Assembly: GCF_902459465.1 (NCBI RefSeq)
Contig: NC_047065.1
Coordinates: 20,845,828-20,909,827, forward strand
DNA from: Asterias rubens
Taxonomy: Eukaryota > Echinodermata > Asteroidea > Forcipulatida > Asteriidae
DNA length: 64,000 nucleotides
Direction of reading: 5' to 3'
Shown here: positions 54,401 through 64,000 of the stretch, in pieces
Layout: each line of letters opens with the position of its first letter
Position numbering within the stretch: position 1 is the first letter of the stretch
Made by a program: the position numbers and the translations under genes
Notes under the pieces: generated by a model
Databases searched by the model: none
The model's input: only the letters and a program-made list of their open reading frames with translations
Told to the model about the DNA's origin: nothing

Positions 54401-57274
54401 TGAAGATTAAGAGGAAACTAGGAGGATGAGAAGAGAAAACAAGATTATGATGACGGTGTCTGCCGAGGAAAATGAAGATGGTTGTTGAATCTGACCAGCA
54501 GCGGCGATTTCTTCTGACGATAGGGGGGGGGGCGGTAATGTTTCGGTCTAGCAAACAAAACAATCTGCTGCTTTAAGTATAAGTCGACACATTGTTATTG
54601 TAATATACCCGTAACACTATGACGTCAATGCTTTGTTTATTCGTAGGTTTTATGGGACAACTTTATGCTCAAGGTGATTGACCATACAGCGCCACACTTA
54701 TATTGTTTTCAATTAATGTTTTTGCCACTTCCATATTTTTACGCTCTTCTGAGCAGCTATGCCTATTGTAATTTGTGTCTACCTTTTCTACAGTTTATTT
54801 ATTTTCAAGTAAGTTTTTTTCTTAAAGTTGAAACTGGTCGCCAAGCTGGACAGATACATCATTTGGTAGACTGTAAGTATGCTGGTCCATTGTGGAATTT
54901 ATATGTCTCATTTTAGCATAGGAAATAAAAGAGAAAACATGCCACCGCTAACCATAGAAAAATTATAGCACGCCATTAACTTGACTACCCTCGTTCCCGC
55001 GCTTCTATGAGACAGCAATGCTTGATGAGAGGCTAGCGCGGCGCGTCGCGCAACAATCAATCACTATGAGGAGGAGGCTGTCCTTACACAGCTTGTCGCA
55101 AAAAGTAAACGAAAAACTGGCGTAGTGAATTGTTGAATACTTAATATTGTGGGTATCAGAAATATATTTATCTGCACTTATCTGCAGACGCTTTACGCCA
55201 AGTTCACTTACTTATACATTGACGAACATTTTGGAAAGTATATGGGTGTCAAGGTAACAGCGTTTACCCATTAAAATTATAGGCGTGACTCTTGATTCAA
55301 CATTTTTTTTTTTTTGGGGGGGGGCCTAACATGAGGGGGTGAAGAGGATCTCTTTGTCAAAAAACAAAAACAACAAAGGTAAAACAATACCAACTTTGTT
55401 TGTGTGTCTGTTTGTTTGTTTGTTTTTGTTTTTCCTTTTTAGGGGATACATTATGACTGGGTCCTACCTTCATCATTTACGGTGTACAGGTCCTCCATCT
55501 TGACATCTGCTGAGATGTATTGCTGGTAAAGAGCAAGACATGTCTCTGGTTCCCACTGGAAGAGCAGGTCCCAGTACTCGGGTCCCTCACAGGTGAAATC
55601 CACTCGGGTAATCTTGCCTTGGGCGTTCTTGTAAACGTACCTAGGAATTTGTGTAAGAGGTGGTGCTCAACTACAGGCTATAATTAAGAACTAGTGGTCT
55701 CTGTATGTATTCGTGAGTTGTCATTGCTTTGAATGTATAATTTAACCGTATGCTTACATTCGAGAGGTTTCGCAAGTCGCAAGACGGATACAGACACGGA
55801 TACAAATACGTCATCACTATGTGTGTTGATGTGACGTGTATCTGCAGTACACACATTTTGTATGCACGTTCACAACGGATACCGGCTGCCGTATACGTTA
55901 GTAGAAAAACGGATACCGATTATAGTTGTAATTTCTCACTGTATTGCTGATGAAACTATCATCAATTTAATGTACATCAAAATGTAATTTCGATGAACAG
56001 TTATTTCTGAGTGAAAACAAACCCATCAAATTGGTAACACCAAAGCCCACAAAACGTTTTCTGAGTGTACACAACTACACGTCCTATAAATTATTTCGAT
56101 CCAAATTTCAAACAGTATTGAATATTTTACGTAAGCAGTATCGTTATTTAATCAGCACATCCGCCATACCATTCAAGATATTCGTCTTGGTTCCTGGCTT
56201 TCGTGTATTCCGGTCCATCGTGAGGCCATCCGTCATGCTTATCCGCAATCTCCAAGTAGTCGTTCGGGTGATCTTGTTCCAGGCGGCGAGGGAAACCATT
56301 CCATGTAGCTGTAAGACACCACATGTTTGAAATCAATTTATTTTAATGTAATGGCTCTCATCGTAACGGTTGCTAATACGAGAAAAGCAGAACTGAAATT
56401 AGTACATTGGTGAAAAGAAATAAAACGATTTGACAAACAAATGCACTATGGCATTATAATAGGTTTTGCCCTACCCGACGTGCGTTAGGGGAATTCGAAC
56501 CCACAACATCCTGCTTTCTAGTGCAGACGCCTTAACCACTCGACCACTGAGCATGCATATTGCGAGTGGCCCAAAAGAATCCCTGTATGGCGCCGGTTCT
56601 GCAAATGGTAATGCGGGTAGCGCAAAACCTATTGCAATGTCATTTCCCCCCGGCGAAATTTATATAATGCATTAACAATGTACAATGGCTGAAATGGTAA
56701 TTGACCATCGAGGGCAACGGCGGATATAGGGCTCTCACAAATTTGAGCACTTCAGCAGGGGGGCCCAATTTTCAGTTGGTACTGGATCCGCCGATGATCG
56801 AATGTATGTAGCCTAGGCAAAGCGGCATTTCCTCGCCTGCCGCCTGTGATTGCCAGGTTCGTATCAGTGGCATAATAGGGTTCATTGTAGGTATATGAGA
56901 CATGGACGGCATCGGCAATAGCCTACAAAAGGTGGGGGAGGTGTTGGTGTTCTTCACATTTTAAAGTATCAGTCAAGTCACCACATGAGCTATACAGTTG
57001 TGAGTTTAGTTTATTAAATCAGCGTTATCCTCAGTGATGCCACCAGGGGCCGGGGAGTAAGAAGCAAATGAAGTAAGCAAACCCTTTGCAGTAGCTCTGT
57101 CGTCCCCAGCCGGCTTAATCTCAGGATTGTAGAACTGGCAGTTTCCTACATCGACGGTTTTTTCCTCTTCTTTTATCGTATCATTCATCGAATCACGGAT
57201 GAAGTTGCTCCATTTCTGATAGTTCTGTGCATCAGTGTAGTCCTGTACGCCAGCAGGAGTGGGGAAGAAGGGAG
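51460..57274 (-). CDS. Multi-exon gene of unnamed family, 3' part (at least 402 residues)
   Basis: Six exons (minus) fit in phase: 57044-57274, 56170-56308, 55468-55640, 53933-54048, 52164-52413, 51460-51761 (TGA at 51460). Successive pieces are APFFPTPAGVQDYTD..., TWNGFPRRLEQDHP..., YVYKNAQGKITRVDFTCEG..., KKEYNSYNKWNTTDGCMHL..., IRQKNDQIITDSQEL... and QGLRYSLEVPASEGFTVGD... The 5' end is missing: the first exon listed starts in mid-codon and I found no upstream exon to 64000. The protein is rich in Tyr, Trp and Asp, with a Cys-containing C-terminal third (CPCIPDDP). I do not know its function. From memory the motifs KWNTT-MHL, SLSAEI and GGEPIYYGGSIA recall uncharacterised bacterial and fungal proteins; I could not check this. 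The donor at 57043 (GTGGCA) and the one at 56169 (GTATGG) are non-ideal but phase-consistent. Confidence 0.75.
52631..53032. mobile_element. Palindromic element, twin 1, in a gene 4 intron
   Basis: Ends agaagtccattacatacacg and cgtgtatgtaatggacttct; interior cccccaaatacgcacacgc and gcaggcgcatttacagggca. It lacks part of the inner right arm. Confidence 0.8.
53038..53356. mobile_element. Palindromic element, twin 2, in a gene 4 intron
   Basis: Nearly self-complementary: agaagttcattacaaacacg to cgtgtatgtaatggacttct, with gaatttcccccaaatacgc answered by gcgtatttgggggaaattc. Separated from twin 1 by only a few bases. Confidence 0.85.
53575..53650 (-). repeat. tRNA-like fragment
   Basis: gccctctagtgcagatggaa, cattcgaccaccgag and cccattcgagcctc look like a decayed tRNA-derived repeat on the minus strand; an (AAATA)-rich tract follows at 53720-53765. 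Confidence 0.4.
56478..56555 (-). repeat. tRNA-like sequence, not an intact tRNA
   Basis: On the minus strand GCTCAGTGGTCGAGTGGTTA (A-box-like) and GTGGGTTCGAATTCCCC (B-box-like) are correctly spaced for a Ser/Leu-type tRNA, but the acceptor ends do not pair. I treat it as a tRNA-derived repeat. Confidence 0.5.
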
Positions 57275-57489
57275 CTACGGGCATAACCAAATTTATAATT
57301 GTTGAATAATACAAAAAAAATGTATTCCCAGTCAGTTTCCTTTCCTTCTACATGTTAAACAAATTTATAATAATAAAATAATATATAATAACATAAATTC
57401 TCAACTATCTAATGTCAAAGGATTGAAGCATTAAATGGATATGCAGGCCTGTGGGTTCTTGGCACAGGTAATTCAAAAATGGTCGCCTT

Positions 57490-57908
57490 GATATTAACGT
57501 TTTGACGAAGTGACGAATCCGCACAAATGCATGAACTGAGAAAAGTGCGTTTGAAGTTGGACTTTTTTAATTCGAAATTTCAAAGACTTTTCAACCTTTA
57601 TAATCTTAGAATTTAAGATTTATATGAAAGTTAAGATGTTGATTAATACAAAAATTGCGGTTATCATAACTGGTCTAGTCACTTCGTCAAAACGAAAAAT
57701 CGAGTTCGCGGTGGATTCACCACTTGTTCAATTAGCGTATAGGTCAACGGATTCGTCAATACATCACTGAAACGCACAAGCTCGAGCCTCGTTTTGGCGT
57801 TGTGCAATCGCTCCCTATTACATTATTACATTATTTTATCTATAAAGCGGTGAATCACGATTCATCACTTCGTCAAAACGAAAAATCAAGTTTGCGGTGG
57901 ATTAGCAA
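57490..57908. repeat. Repeat with cacttcgtcaaaacg modules
   Basis: 57671-57723 and 57857-57908 share tcacttcgtcaaaacgaaaa and a gcggtggatt follow-on. Near 57497 the same module is inverted (cgttttgacgaagtgacgaa). Confidence 0.55.
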
Positions 57909-60880
57909 CAGTGGCGCACCCAGGATTGTCCCTTGTAGGGGGCGTTTTTTGAAAACATTATGTGGAAAATTGGATCCAACGGGCAAGGGGCGGGGCATAT
58001 GCCCCCTTTGAAATTCCATTACTGTACACAAATCCAAAAGTTACCATCCAATTTAAAATGTCCAGGCCTTGTTTGGCTATGTGCCCCAAATGTTGGCCAT
58101 GTGTCCCCCTTTCGGTGGCCCTGGATCCCCCCTCCATTGCACAGGGCTGGCTATTCTGCTGCACAAAACAGTGCAATTCTTTGCAATGCTGTTGGTGATT
58201 ACCGTATCATGCATTTTATGCAGGTTTTTGTTTTTAATATACAGGGTGAGTAAAACAAATCTTATTTAATCTGCAGTCGAAACCAGAAGAACTAATCCCT
58301 GTGAAGACATGTATGTGAAAGCCAAGATGCTCGACTGTATTGGACGAAACAACAGCCCCGTAGCGCGGTTTGAAAATAGGGTCGTTTTTGAGAAAGTGGA
58401 ATCAATAAATTGCAAAATGTACTTTTCGTCAAATATGCGAGAAAGATACCCACCTAAATGTATAGGACGAGCTACTATCAGAAAAGGACAATGTGGGAAA
58501 ACTAGCGGTCCATCGGGCCGCCCGTCGAGACGACTTAGCAAACGGTCTCGTTGACCTGATACGATCAAGCTATTATTCAATGAGCTAAAAGAATGTTTTT
58601 ATTTTGAAGAGTTTAGACGCAAAAGCATCCAAAAGCCATTTCTACAAAAAAAATAAAATATCGTCTTCCTATTTTATCAGTGACTCCTGACATCAAATCA
58701 AAGTTCGCAAGCAAGAGTTGAGATTTCCTTAAAGTATCAGTGCGACAACAAATAATTAACTGAACAAGGCAAGAGGCCCAACCCCCTTTGAACTAGCTGA
58801 TAGTCTCTAAACTTGTTAATTTAATTAATTGGTTTTGCATCTGAACTCTTCAAAGCCTCAAACATTTTATTTTCCAAAAATTTAAAATCTTATAAATTCG
58901 TCTATTTTCAAGCCCGGTTCCATCAAAATTACGATCGGTTTGTGTGAACATTCAGCCCCCAAAAGCGTATTTCGTGACTATACGGCGCATGTGGACTACT
59001 GTTATTGCTACGCACGTATGATGGGGTGTCTCGGCGTCGTACTGTGACGCACACCCCCCCCCCTCCCCGCCCCCGCCCCTCCCCCTCCCCCATGCTTGTT
59101 AAATAAAATCCTCAAAAAAAGTTTGGAAATTTGTGTTCAGTCATTTATATCTCGTTTATTTGAGACCTGTTTGTATTGTGTTGCAATGAACAGTGAAGTG
59201 AGCAGTGAAATATTCATTCATTCCCCTTCACAATGACACCACATTTGCAACAATCACATGCTTCATGACTGAGTACCTCTCATGTGAATACAGGTAGGTC
59301 TCAAACAGAACGTGTCAAATTTGACCGTTGTTTGTGCAATGAAGACAGTTTAAAATTGCCAATTTGTCTCTTTTATTCCTGATTACTGGCTCAGTTGGTT
59401 GTTCTATCGAGCACAGATAATGGCAACGTCGGACCGAGGACGGGGACATGCTCCCTCCAACCCACACATTTTTAATGAATGAGTATGCCTCATAAATTAC
59501 CTAGTCCAGTGGAAATTTTTTGATCAATACTGAACATCCTGCATCATCAATTTTGTTTTGCAAAATTGGTGGTTATTATTTGGCTTCAATTTGAAAACAA
59601 AGGGCTACATAAAGACAAAACCCATAGCTGGATGAGTATTTCCCCAGAAAACGTGCAATGAAGCGCCTAGAATGCATCCCAGAACGTGTAGACTCCAAAC
59701 TGTTCCCGGGGCCCGAAGACGGGCCCCGGGGACGGGCCCAGGACCCCACCCGAGAGTGACCGATCGACATCTCTACACTAGGGAATATAATATAATTGTA
59801 CGTCGGCTGCATGTAGGCTTGCCTGACCCCTTATCATATCCCCTATTATTACGCTATGAACTTGATCAAGATATCATTATTTTTCTTGTTTTATTATCAC
59901 CCACCCCTACCCCGCTTTTCACAACAGATTTACGCCACTAAAAATGGATCCCTGTGAGGTATAGAGGTGGTTGTCGTGTGTGATAAGCCCATGTATGTGC
60001 ACAAATTGCACTAATTACGAACATATTATTATTCAAACATACCTGACATGTTTCTTTCGTAAGGTGTCTGCCAACGTCAGACTGACCTGGGGTGTTAGTT
60101 TCTGTAAAATGAAGATCAAATGGATTCATATAAGTCAAGGAACGAAATTCACAGCGACAGTAGTTTTATTACTTTTTTATCTCATAATTATGTGATCCAT
60201 ATTGCAATAATGAGTCGCTTGTTGCAAAGTATTATTAAACATGGAGGATCCAGATAGTGGATTATATTGGGGTTTGTTGACTTTATGCAATTTAACTTAT
60301 TTTAATTCTATACTTTTTGATGCTTTACAAGTGCATTTATTTTTCACACAAAAACACAACAAATTGTTGCCAAATCGTATAGTTTATAATACACATCAGA
60401 AAATAATGTATAGAATATTATGATGAAGATAAAACATAATCTGTCAACATGCAATTAACTGTTTCTAATAAAATGCCACTTTCATTTGTTTTTGTCTGAG
60501 TTATCCCTTCTCTTAACAATGTTGAATTAAGTATATCCACGTTGGTCAATCTGGCCATTAATGTTATATCCAAACACATATCTGGAAATGTAATGTTTAG
60601 TTTGTCCATAGTCGACATCCGTCCAAAATGAGTAATCAATATGCAACATGGTCTCCTTCCAAACAAAAAGTTATATAAGCCTTTAGTCTGTTAGAAAATT
60701 GCAACTTGGTTGACAAATCCTACATCTTTCATCATACCGTACCTGAACCCATTCCAAAAACATCAAGTACAATACGTTCAACTTGTGTAACAAATATACA
60801 TTGTGCCAATCAAACCAATGGTATTCCAAATAGTTGTGAAACGTTGGAGCTGGCTACTTTTCATTTTGGTATAACATATA
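57909..60880. other. Unassigned stretch
   Basis: No gene is supported. A GC-rich perfect stem lies at 59704-59730 (cccggggcccg / cgggccccggg), a C-run region at 59050-59092, and mostly AT-rich sequence after 60140. Repeat Y begins again at about 60882 (cacctggcaataggattctt). Confidence 0.3.
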
Positions 60881-61668
60881 AAAGGCACCTGGCAATAGGA
60901 TTCTTAAATTCTAATAACATATATTTAGGTGTTCGTGCACTTCAGCACGAACACCTTTTGTTATTGCTCTGTTTTTTATTCTTCTCCATCTTCTTCTTCT
61001 TCTTCACCGTCAACTCTTATCTACAGCATAACTCAAGATTCAAGCTAAACTGAACCTTGAAACTCATCAGACAATTGAACCTTAATACGAAGACAGTTTT
61101 CATTACGTTATGATGACGTCATTAGGTGTCAAATTACAAGGTTTTTAAAGTTGAAAAGGGACCATTTTCGTTTTGCTGTATCTCAACGAATATGAAAGCT
61201 ATGATGTTCAAAGTTTTCGCATCTGATAGACCAAGACTGGGGCAACATTTGAAAAGTTAACGCCAAAATCGTACGACCTTAGCATCCGGGTCGTTACCCT
61301 GGGTCGAAGTTCACCTTCGGTTTTTTTTCGTCAAAAAACAACTTTCGAGCTTTTCTACGGAATAACTCAAGATTGAGATTTAATGGAATGTTGAAACTCA
61401 ACAGATAGTTGAACCTCAGTATCAAGACAACACATACTTAATTACGTCATTATGACGTCATCGGGAATTGAATTACGTTAGATCAAAGTTTAATATTTGT
61501 AAAAATCATAACTCAAAAACTATGATTCGGATTTTGACAATCTACACATCATCGGATAGATCATTAAAAGCTGGACAAATGCTTTACAGAACACGTAAAA
61601 TATTTTAAATACTTGTAGTGCAAAACGAAAGTTGAAAATTTCATAAAATCTTATCGTGTTCATGTTTT

Positions 61669-61952
61669 TAAAACTACTGATCATTTCAACGTAATTTTTG
61701 TTTCAGATTGTAAAACAGCAATCCCGCTCAATCTTTTGCACAGAAATAACAAAATTTGGACCTTTACATCAGTCGAAAAGGGACGTCAAAGCACCTGTTG
61801 ACCCACGCGTTAAAACTACTGATCATTTCAACGTAATTTTTGTTTCAGATTGTAAAACAGCAATCCCGCTCAATCTTTTGCACAGAAATAACAAAATTTG
61901 GACCTTTACATCAGTCGAAAAGGGACGTCAAAGCACCTGTTGACCCACGCGT
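61669..61952. repeat. 142 bp tandem duplication
   Basis: Two adjacent copies begin taaaactactgatcatttca and end gttgacccacgcgt, with no mismatch noticed by eye. The spurious ORFs over it are a by-product. Confidence 0.9.
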
Positions 61953-62477
61953 TTACCCCATTTTGAACAACAACGCACGCTATGTACGCTATGCAGTGCA
62001 AGCGCGGGAATTCCCAAAAGTGCTCTCTTTAGTCCAGCGAAAGAGGGCGCTGTAACGTTTTTAGTAACATCGAGCGCTGAGTGAATCGCGGTGAATCGCA
62101 ATAATTGAGTAATAATGAACAACGTCTCGCACCAAAACTACAAGTAGGAATACATTTGCATTGATGTTTTAAGATACATTATACACCTTCAGATAGTCCA
62201 TCACATAATTATAAAATGTTTACAAGTCATACATCAGCTGAAAGGTTTTAATGAACTAGTCAGGATCTACACAAATGAAATCAGTTTAAACTTGGCTTCT
62301 TGTTCAAACCAGAGGTTGAAAATAATTGGTCAAAGAAAAATAATTTCACAACCACCCATTTGATTTTTTATATATTTATACGTCATTGGGTAGGTATGTA
62401 ACAACTTAAGAAACGATACACAACACTGACTATTAAACCTTGACCTCCAGTTAAACAGGAAGATGCAGTTAATTATT

Positions 62478-63110
62478 TAAAAAAATATTACTCCAGAACC
62501 AGAAATTAGTTGTTTATTATCTGAACATCGTCAGATAAGGCTTTGAAAAACATTACTAACGCTATAATTTGTGACCTGACAAAACTGTCTTCCGGTTCAA
62601 ACCGGATGTTTAAATTTTATATTTGAAAAAAATCATAACATCTGAACCATACATTGGATTTTTTCAATCTATGCATCATCTGAAAGGTTTTAATAGACTT
62701 ATCACGTGCTATACAATATGCGACCCTGTTTGACCTTGACTTCCAGTTAAAGTTGGAAATTGATATATAATGTTTGAAAAATAAAAAAATCCTAAACCAA
62801 CATGATTTGATTTTTATCATCTTTACGTCAAAAGAAAGAACTCAAAAGACATCACCAACGCTACCAAGTGTGACCTCATTTGACAGTACCTTCCGGTTCA
62901 AAACGGAAGTTGAAACTTTATATTTAAAAAAATCATAACTTCTAAACCAAATATTGGATTTTTACAACCCATCCATCATTTAAAAGGTCTTAATAAACTC
63001 ATCACGCGCTACATAAAAAGTAACCCCTATTTGACCTTTTATCCGATGCAAACCGAAAGTTGGTGTTTAATTTGTAAACAAATCATAACTCCTTAATCAG
63101 TCATTGGATT
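62478..63110. repeat. Diverged tandem array, unit about 150 bp
   Basis: The phrase aaaaatcataactyctgaacc recurs at about 62478 (altered), 62626, 62780, 62928 and 63078. Each is followed by a ttggatttttacaatctatg-like part, a catcatctgaaaggt-like part, tgacc...ttgacc and a cttccggttaaaccggaagt-like palindrome. Units are strongly diverged, so the array is old. Confidence 0.65.
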
Positions 63111-63199
63111 GATGAGGTAAAATGTTGTCACCAATTCATTCACTCACTCACCACGAACACCTTGTTTTTGTAGTAAACAGAAACTGTACATGTACCTCT

Positions 63200-64000
63200 A
63201 GTTGTATCTTACTATCACTTTCCCACTTTTATTGCAAATCTGGAGGGGTTTTGGTACGTTTTGGGCACATTTCTTTTGTTTTATGCTAATGAGAATCTTC
63301 ACACTACCCAGTAGCATGGATTACTGCCAAAACAATGGCTAAGCATTTCATTCCACGCGTGACTTTAATACTAGTCCTTCCTTATGACGGAAACTATTAT
63401 GTTAAAGCGGCCGACCGGCTTTGACTGTGAGCAGTAAGCACTTCAGAATCTTAGAGCATACAATTTAGAAGGTTGTCGTGAAAACAAATCACCAAACTGT
63501 CATTTAGTTGACGAAAAAGGATCACAGAACACGAATTTTTCAACGGTTACCGTATACGCATTTCCAGTCCAGATATTAACCTGCAGTTCGCAAGGTGCAT
63601 GCAACAAAAACAATCGCAAGCGCGATCGGTCGTCGGTCGTCTGGGCACCGTACCAATCCTCCCTATATTGGGTGGTAATGTAAGTAGTATGTAAGGTGTA
63701 TATGACCTCCTTTTTATAAGGAGGGTCATGACCCTCAGTCATGAGGGTCTTCGATCCACCCTAGCAGACTTTGGACCGGGTTGCTCGATTTGTCTAGAAA
63801 AATGGTTGTTTGTTTGTTTGTTTGTTTGTTTATTTATTATTTTTTTTTTTCTTGATTTGTTTTTAATTCGTATCAACTAGCATGGTTATTTTAAGGAAAT
63901 TAAAGAGACATTTCTCGATGCAAACAACCGTCGTTAGTAACACACCTCTTCAAGAGTGTACGAAGCTTTGAGATCCACAAGTTGTGCGGATCATGGCTCG
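63200..64000. other. Right remainder of repeat Y and unassigned end
   Basis: 63210-63370 continues repeat Y (cccacttttattgcaaatct; gtacgttttgggcacatt; gcatggattactgccaaaac). A (GTTT)n run lies at 63806-63832. No gene is supported to the end. Confidence 0.4.

Larger units (their letters stand above)
60927..63162. mobile_element. Large non-autonomous element with 11 bp terminal inverted repeats
   Basis: Starts AGGTGTTCGTG (60927-60937) and ends CACGAACACCT (63152-63162). The flanks (aataacatatattt on the left; tatcttactatcactttccc on the right) belong to repeat family Y, which is uninterrupted at this point at 46346-46380, so this looks like an insertion. The interior has no coding sequence. 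It contains a 142 bp exact-looking tandem duplication (61669-61810, 61811-61952) and a decayed array of about 150 bp units (roughly 62478-63110). Confidence 0.6.

Noticed and set aside
56478-56555. Candidate tRNA gene with A and B boxes
   Set aside because: The acceptor stem does not pair and the sequence resembles the tRNA-derived repeats elsewhere in the window.
58266-58580. Minus-strand ORF of about 100 codons
   Set aside because: No similarity to gene 4 or any family I know, and no fitting splice phase.
61698-62055. Two ORFs with a repeated protein segment
   Set aside because: They follow from the 142 bp tandem duplication; no family resemblance, and the DNA repeat explains the pattern.
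63500-63742. Minus-strand ORF of about 80 codons
   Set aside because: No recognisable motif or convincing splice sites; chance ORF is likely.
63940-64000. Minus-strand open segment at the window edge (SHDPHNLWISKLRTLLKR then a GT)
   Set aside because: It could be an upstream exon of gene 4, but it is cut by the window and there is no independent support.

Overview
The window is animal nuclear DNA, most likely from an echinoderm and perhaps a sea star. The reasons are intron-rich genes with GT-AG junctions, TATA-box promoters with a short non-coding first exon, no operons, and a very high density of short inverted-repeat elements, LINE and Penelope-like fragments and tRNA-derived repeats. The echinoderm assignment is inference: secreted proteinase K/aqualysin-like subtilases occur in such families in these animals. 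No rRNA gene, intact tRNA gene or CRISPR array is visible.

Layout. 0-4.2 kb is mobile-element debris: a hairpin element, a degenerate LINE (minus), a frameshifted Penelope-like element (plus) and a MITE. 4.9-11.9 kb holds subtilase gene 1 (minus). 12-19 kb is repeats, a 12 x 23 bp minisatellite and a relic exon. 19.1-28.7 kb holds subtilase gene 2 (plus). 28.7-34.5 kb is almost pure repeat. 34.5-43.4 kb holds subtilase gene 3 (minus). 43.4-51.4 kb is repeats and unassigned sequence. 51.4-57.3 kb holds the last six exons of an unnamed gene (minus), whose 5' part I could not find. 57.3-64 kb is dominated by repeats, including a 2.2 kb terminal-inverted-repeat element.

The three subtilase genes share one architecture: a non-coding first exon, then eight coding exons of 111, 141, 142, 234, 179, 172, 131 and 6 nt in identical phases. 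Each gives a 371-residue secreted proenzyme with signal peptide, I9-type propeptide and S8 catalytic domain with Asp143, His169, Asn254 and Ser319 intact. The last coding exon is only Leu plus stop in all three. Genes 2 and 3 are the two arms of a roughly 10 kb inverted duplication that includes the promoter and an antisense relic exon; gene 1 is an older copy. Gene 4 encodes at least 402 residues of a family I cannot name; its motifs recall uncharacterised bacterial and fungal proteins.
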